Source: Hymenobacter lapidiphilus (GTDB lineage: Bacteria; Bacteroidota; Bacteroidia; Cytophagales; Hymenobacteraceae). From it: a stretch of 64,000 nucleotides of DNA. Positions 63,607 through 64,000 of this stretch are shown one piece after another; positions within the stretch are counted from its first letter, which is position 1; every line of letters starts with the position of its first letter. Both the position numbers and the translations under genes were made by a program. The DNA lies in the NCBI RefSeq assembly GCF_013377885.1, contig NZ_JABKAU010000019.1, positions 1 to 64,000 of the forward strand. Direction: 5' to 3'. Below the pieces are notes generated by a model. It was not told where the DNA came from. It ran no database searches and saw only the letters and a program-made list of their open reading frames with translations.

Positions 63607-63620
63607 CGGAAACGATTCCG
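63607..63620. promoter_or_regulatory. LacI-type operator before susC
   Basis: CGGAAACGATTCCG is the same perfect palindrome as O1 at 55322, read from the other strand. It lies 85 bases before the susC ATG and about 197 bases before the LacI-family gene, so it could control both divergent transcripts. Confidence 0.72.
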
Positions 63621-63816
63621 ACAGGAGTCTTTATGGCACTTATCCACTGTGACTTGCACTTTTCGAGTAGCTGTTACTTCCTTTTGAAACTCCCCACCTG
63701 TCTGCCTCGACCTACACCAATGCCCGCTTCAATGGTGCGGTTGGTCTGTCTATGTCAGGTGAGTCCTTCCTCACCTCGGCTGTGGATCCACAGAAAATAC
63801 CTAATTTCCGTTTCCC

Positions 63817-64000
63817 ATGAGTACAACCAACCTCAAACAGCTGGCCCAGGCCCTCGATCTATCCGTGTCCACGGTATCGCGGGCACTCAACGACAGCTAT
63901 GAAATAAGTGCCTCCACTAAGCTGAAAGTGCAGACGCTAGCCGCCCAGCTAGGCTATCAGCCCAACCCCTACGCCAGCAGCCTGCGCCGACAGCAAAGCA
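63817..64000 (+). CDS. LacI-family transcriptional regulator (5' end, cut by window)
   Basis: The visible 61 codons encode MSTTNLKQLAQALDLSVSTV, then SRALNDSYEISASTKLKVQT and LAAQLGYQPNPYASSLR. This is the LacI helix-turn-helix (LAQALDLSVSTVSRALN) and hinge region. The ligand-binding domain is beyond the window. The gene is divergent from susC. With the matching palindromes at 50328, 55322, 55376 and 63607, it is the likely regulator of the uronate locus, with KDG or a uronate intermediate as a plausible inducer (inference). The gene continues past the right edge. Confidence 0.9.
   Translation, partial: MSTTNLKQLAQALDLSVSTVSRALNDSYEISASTKLKVQTLAAQLGYQPNPYASSLRRQQS

Overview
The window reads as a stretch of chromosome from a GC-rich member of the Bacteroidota, most likely Hymenobacter or a close relative. 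The support is a SusC/SusD pair, two secreted proteins with a type IX secretion (T9SS) C-terminal domain, TAnnTTTG-type promoter boxes, almost no Shine-Dalgarno sequences, and family-specific proteins such as DUF4861 and paired heavy-metal-binding (HMBD) lipoproteins. This is inference from family content; no rRNA or marker phylogeny is available in the window.

Layout. (1) 0.1-8 kb: a minus-strand nucleotide-biosynthesis cluster (pyrD, pyrB, dihydroorotase, purE-purK, carA). Long palindromic repeats lie between its genes, and a candidate structured RNA with an intrinsic terminator lies between pyrD and pyrB. (2) 8-17 kb: two large soluble sensor kinases, one with five or six PAS domains and one hybrid kinase with eight 21-residue linker repeats, flanking a secreted amidohydrolase. 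(3) 17-28.8 kb: an accessory region with many broken genes: a HipA remnant, a TIR-domain remnant, a winged-helix/nucleotidyltransferase pair fused to the tail of an RND pump, and a frameshifted metal-type regulator. Intact genes here include a 1499-residue NHL/IPT secreted protein, an SMR transporter, an alpha/beta hydrolase and small hypotheticals. (4) 28.8-38.4 kb: a minus-strand heavy-metal (probably copper/silver) island with an HME-RND pump, adaptor, outer-membrane factor and several His/Cys/Met-rich periplasmic proteins. (5) 38.4-40.3 kb: small genes including a methyltransferase. (6) 40.5-64 kb: a polyuronate utilisation locus.

How the genes work together. In the last region SusC/SusD would import uronate oligosaccharides released by three candidate polysaccharide lyases. 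GH88 and GH2 enzymes would trim them. UxaC, an SDR-type fructuronate reductase and UxuA would take saturated hexuronate to 2-keto-3-deoxygluconate (KDG), KduI would handle the unsaturated branch, and KDG kinase plus KDPG aldolase would finish the route. An MFS transporter probably carries monomeric uronate. A LacI-family regulator begins at the right edge. Matching 14-bp palindromes (CGGAA-N4-TTCCG type) lie before susC, between the beta-helix lyase and uxuA, and before one lyase gene, so a local regulon can be proposed.

Two families of interspersed palindromic repeats run through the window. One copy of the second family lies in frame inside the RND pump gene and is translated. I did not find an intact CRISPR array, a complete insertion sequence, rRNA or tRNA genes. 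The most unusual signals are the translated repeat, the pyrD-pyrB RNA element, the mutually exclusive hairpins near 17.05 kb, and the concentration of dead toxin/defence-type genes.
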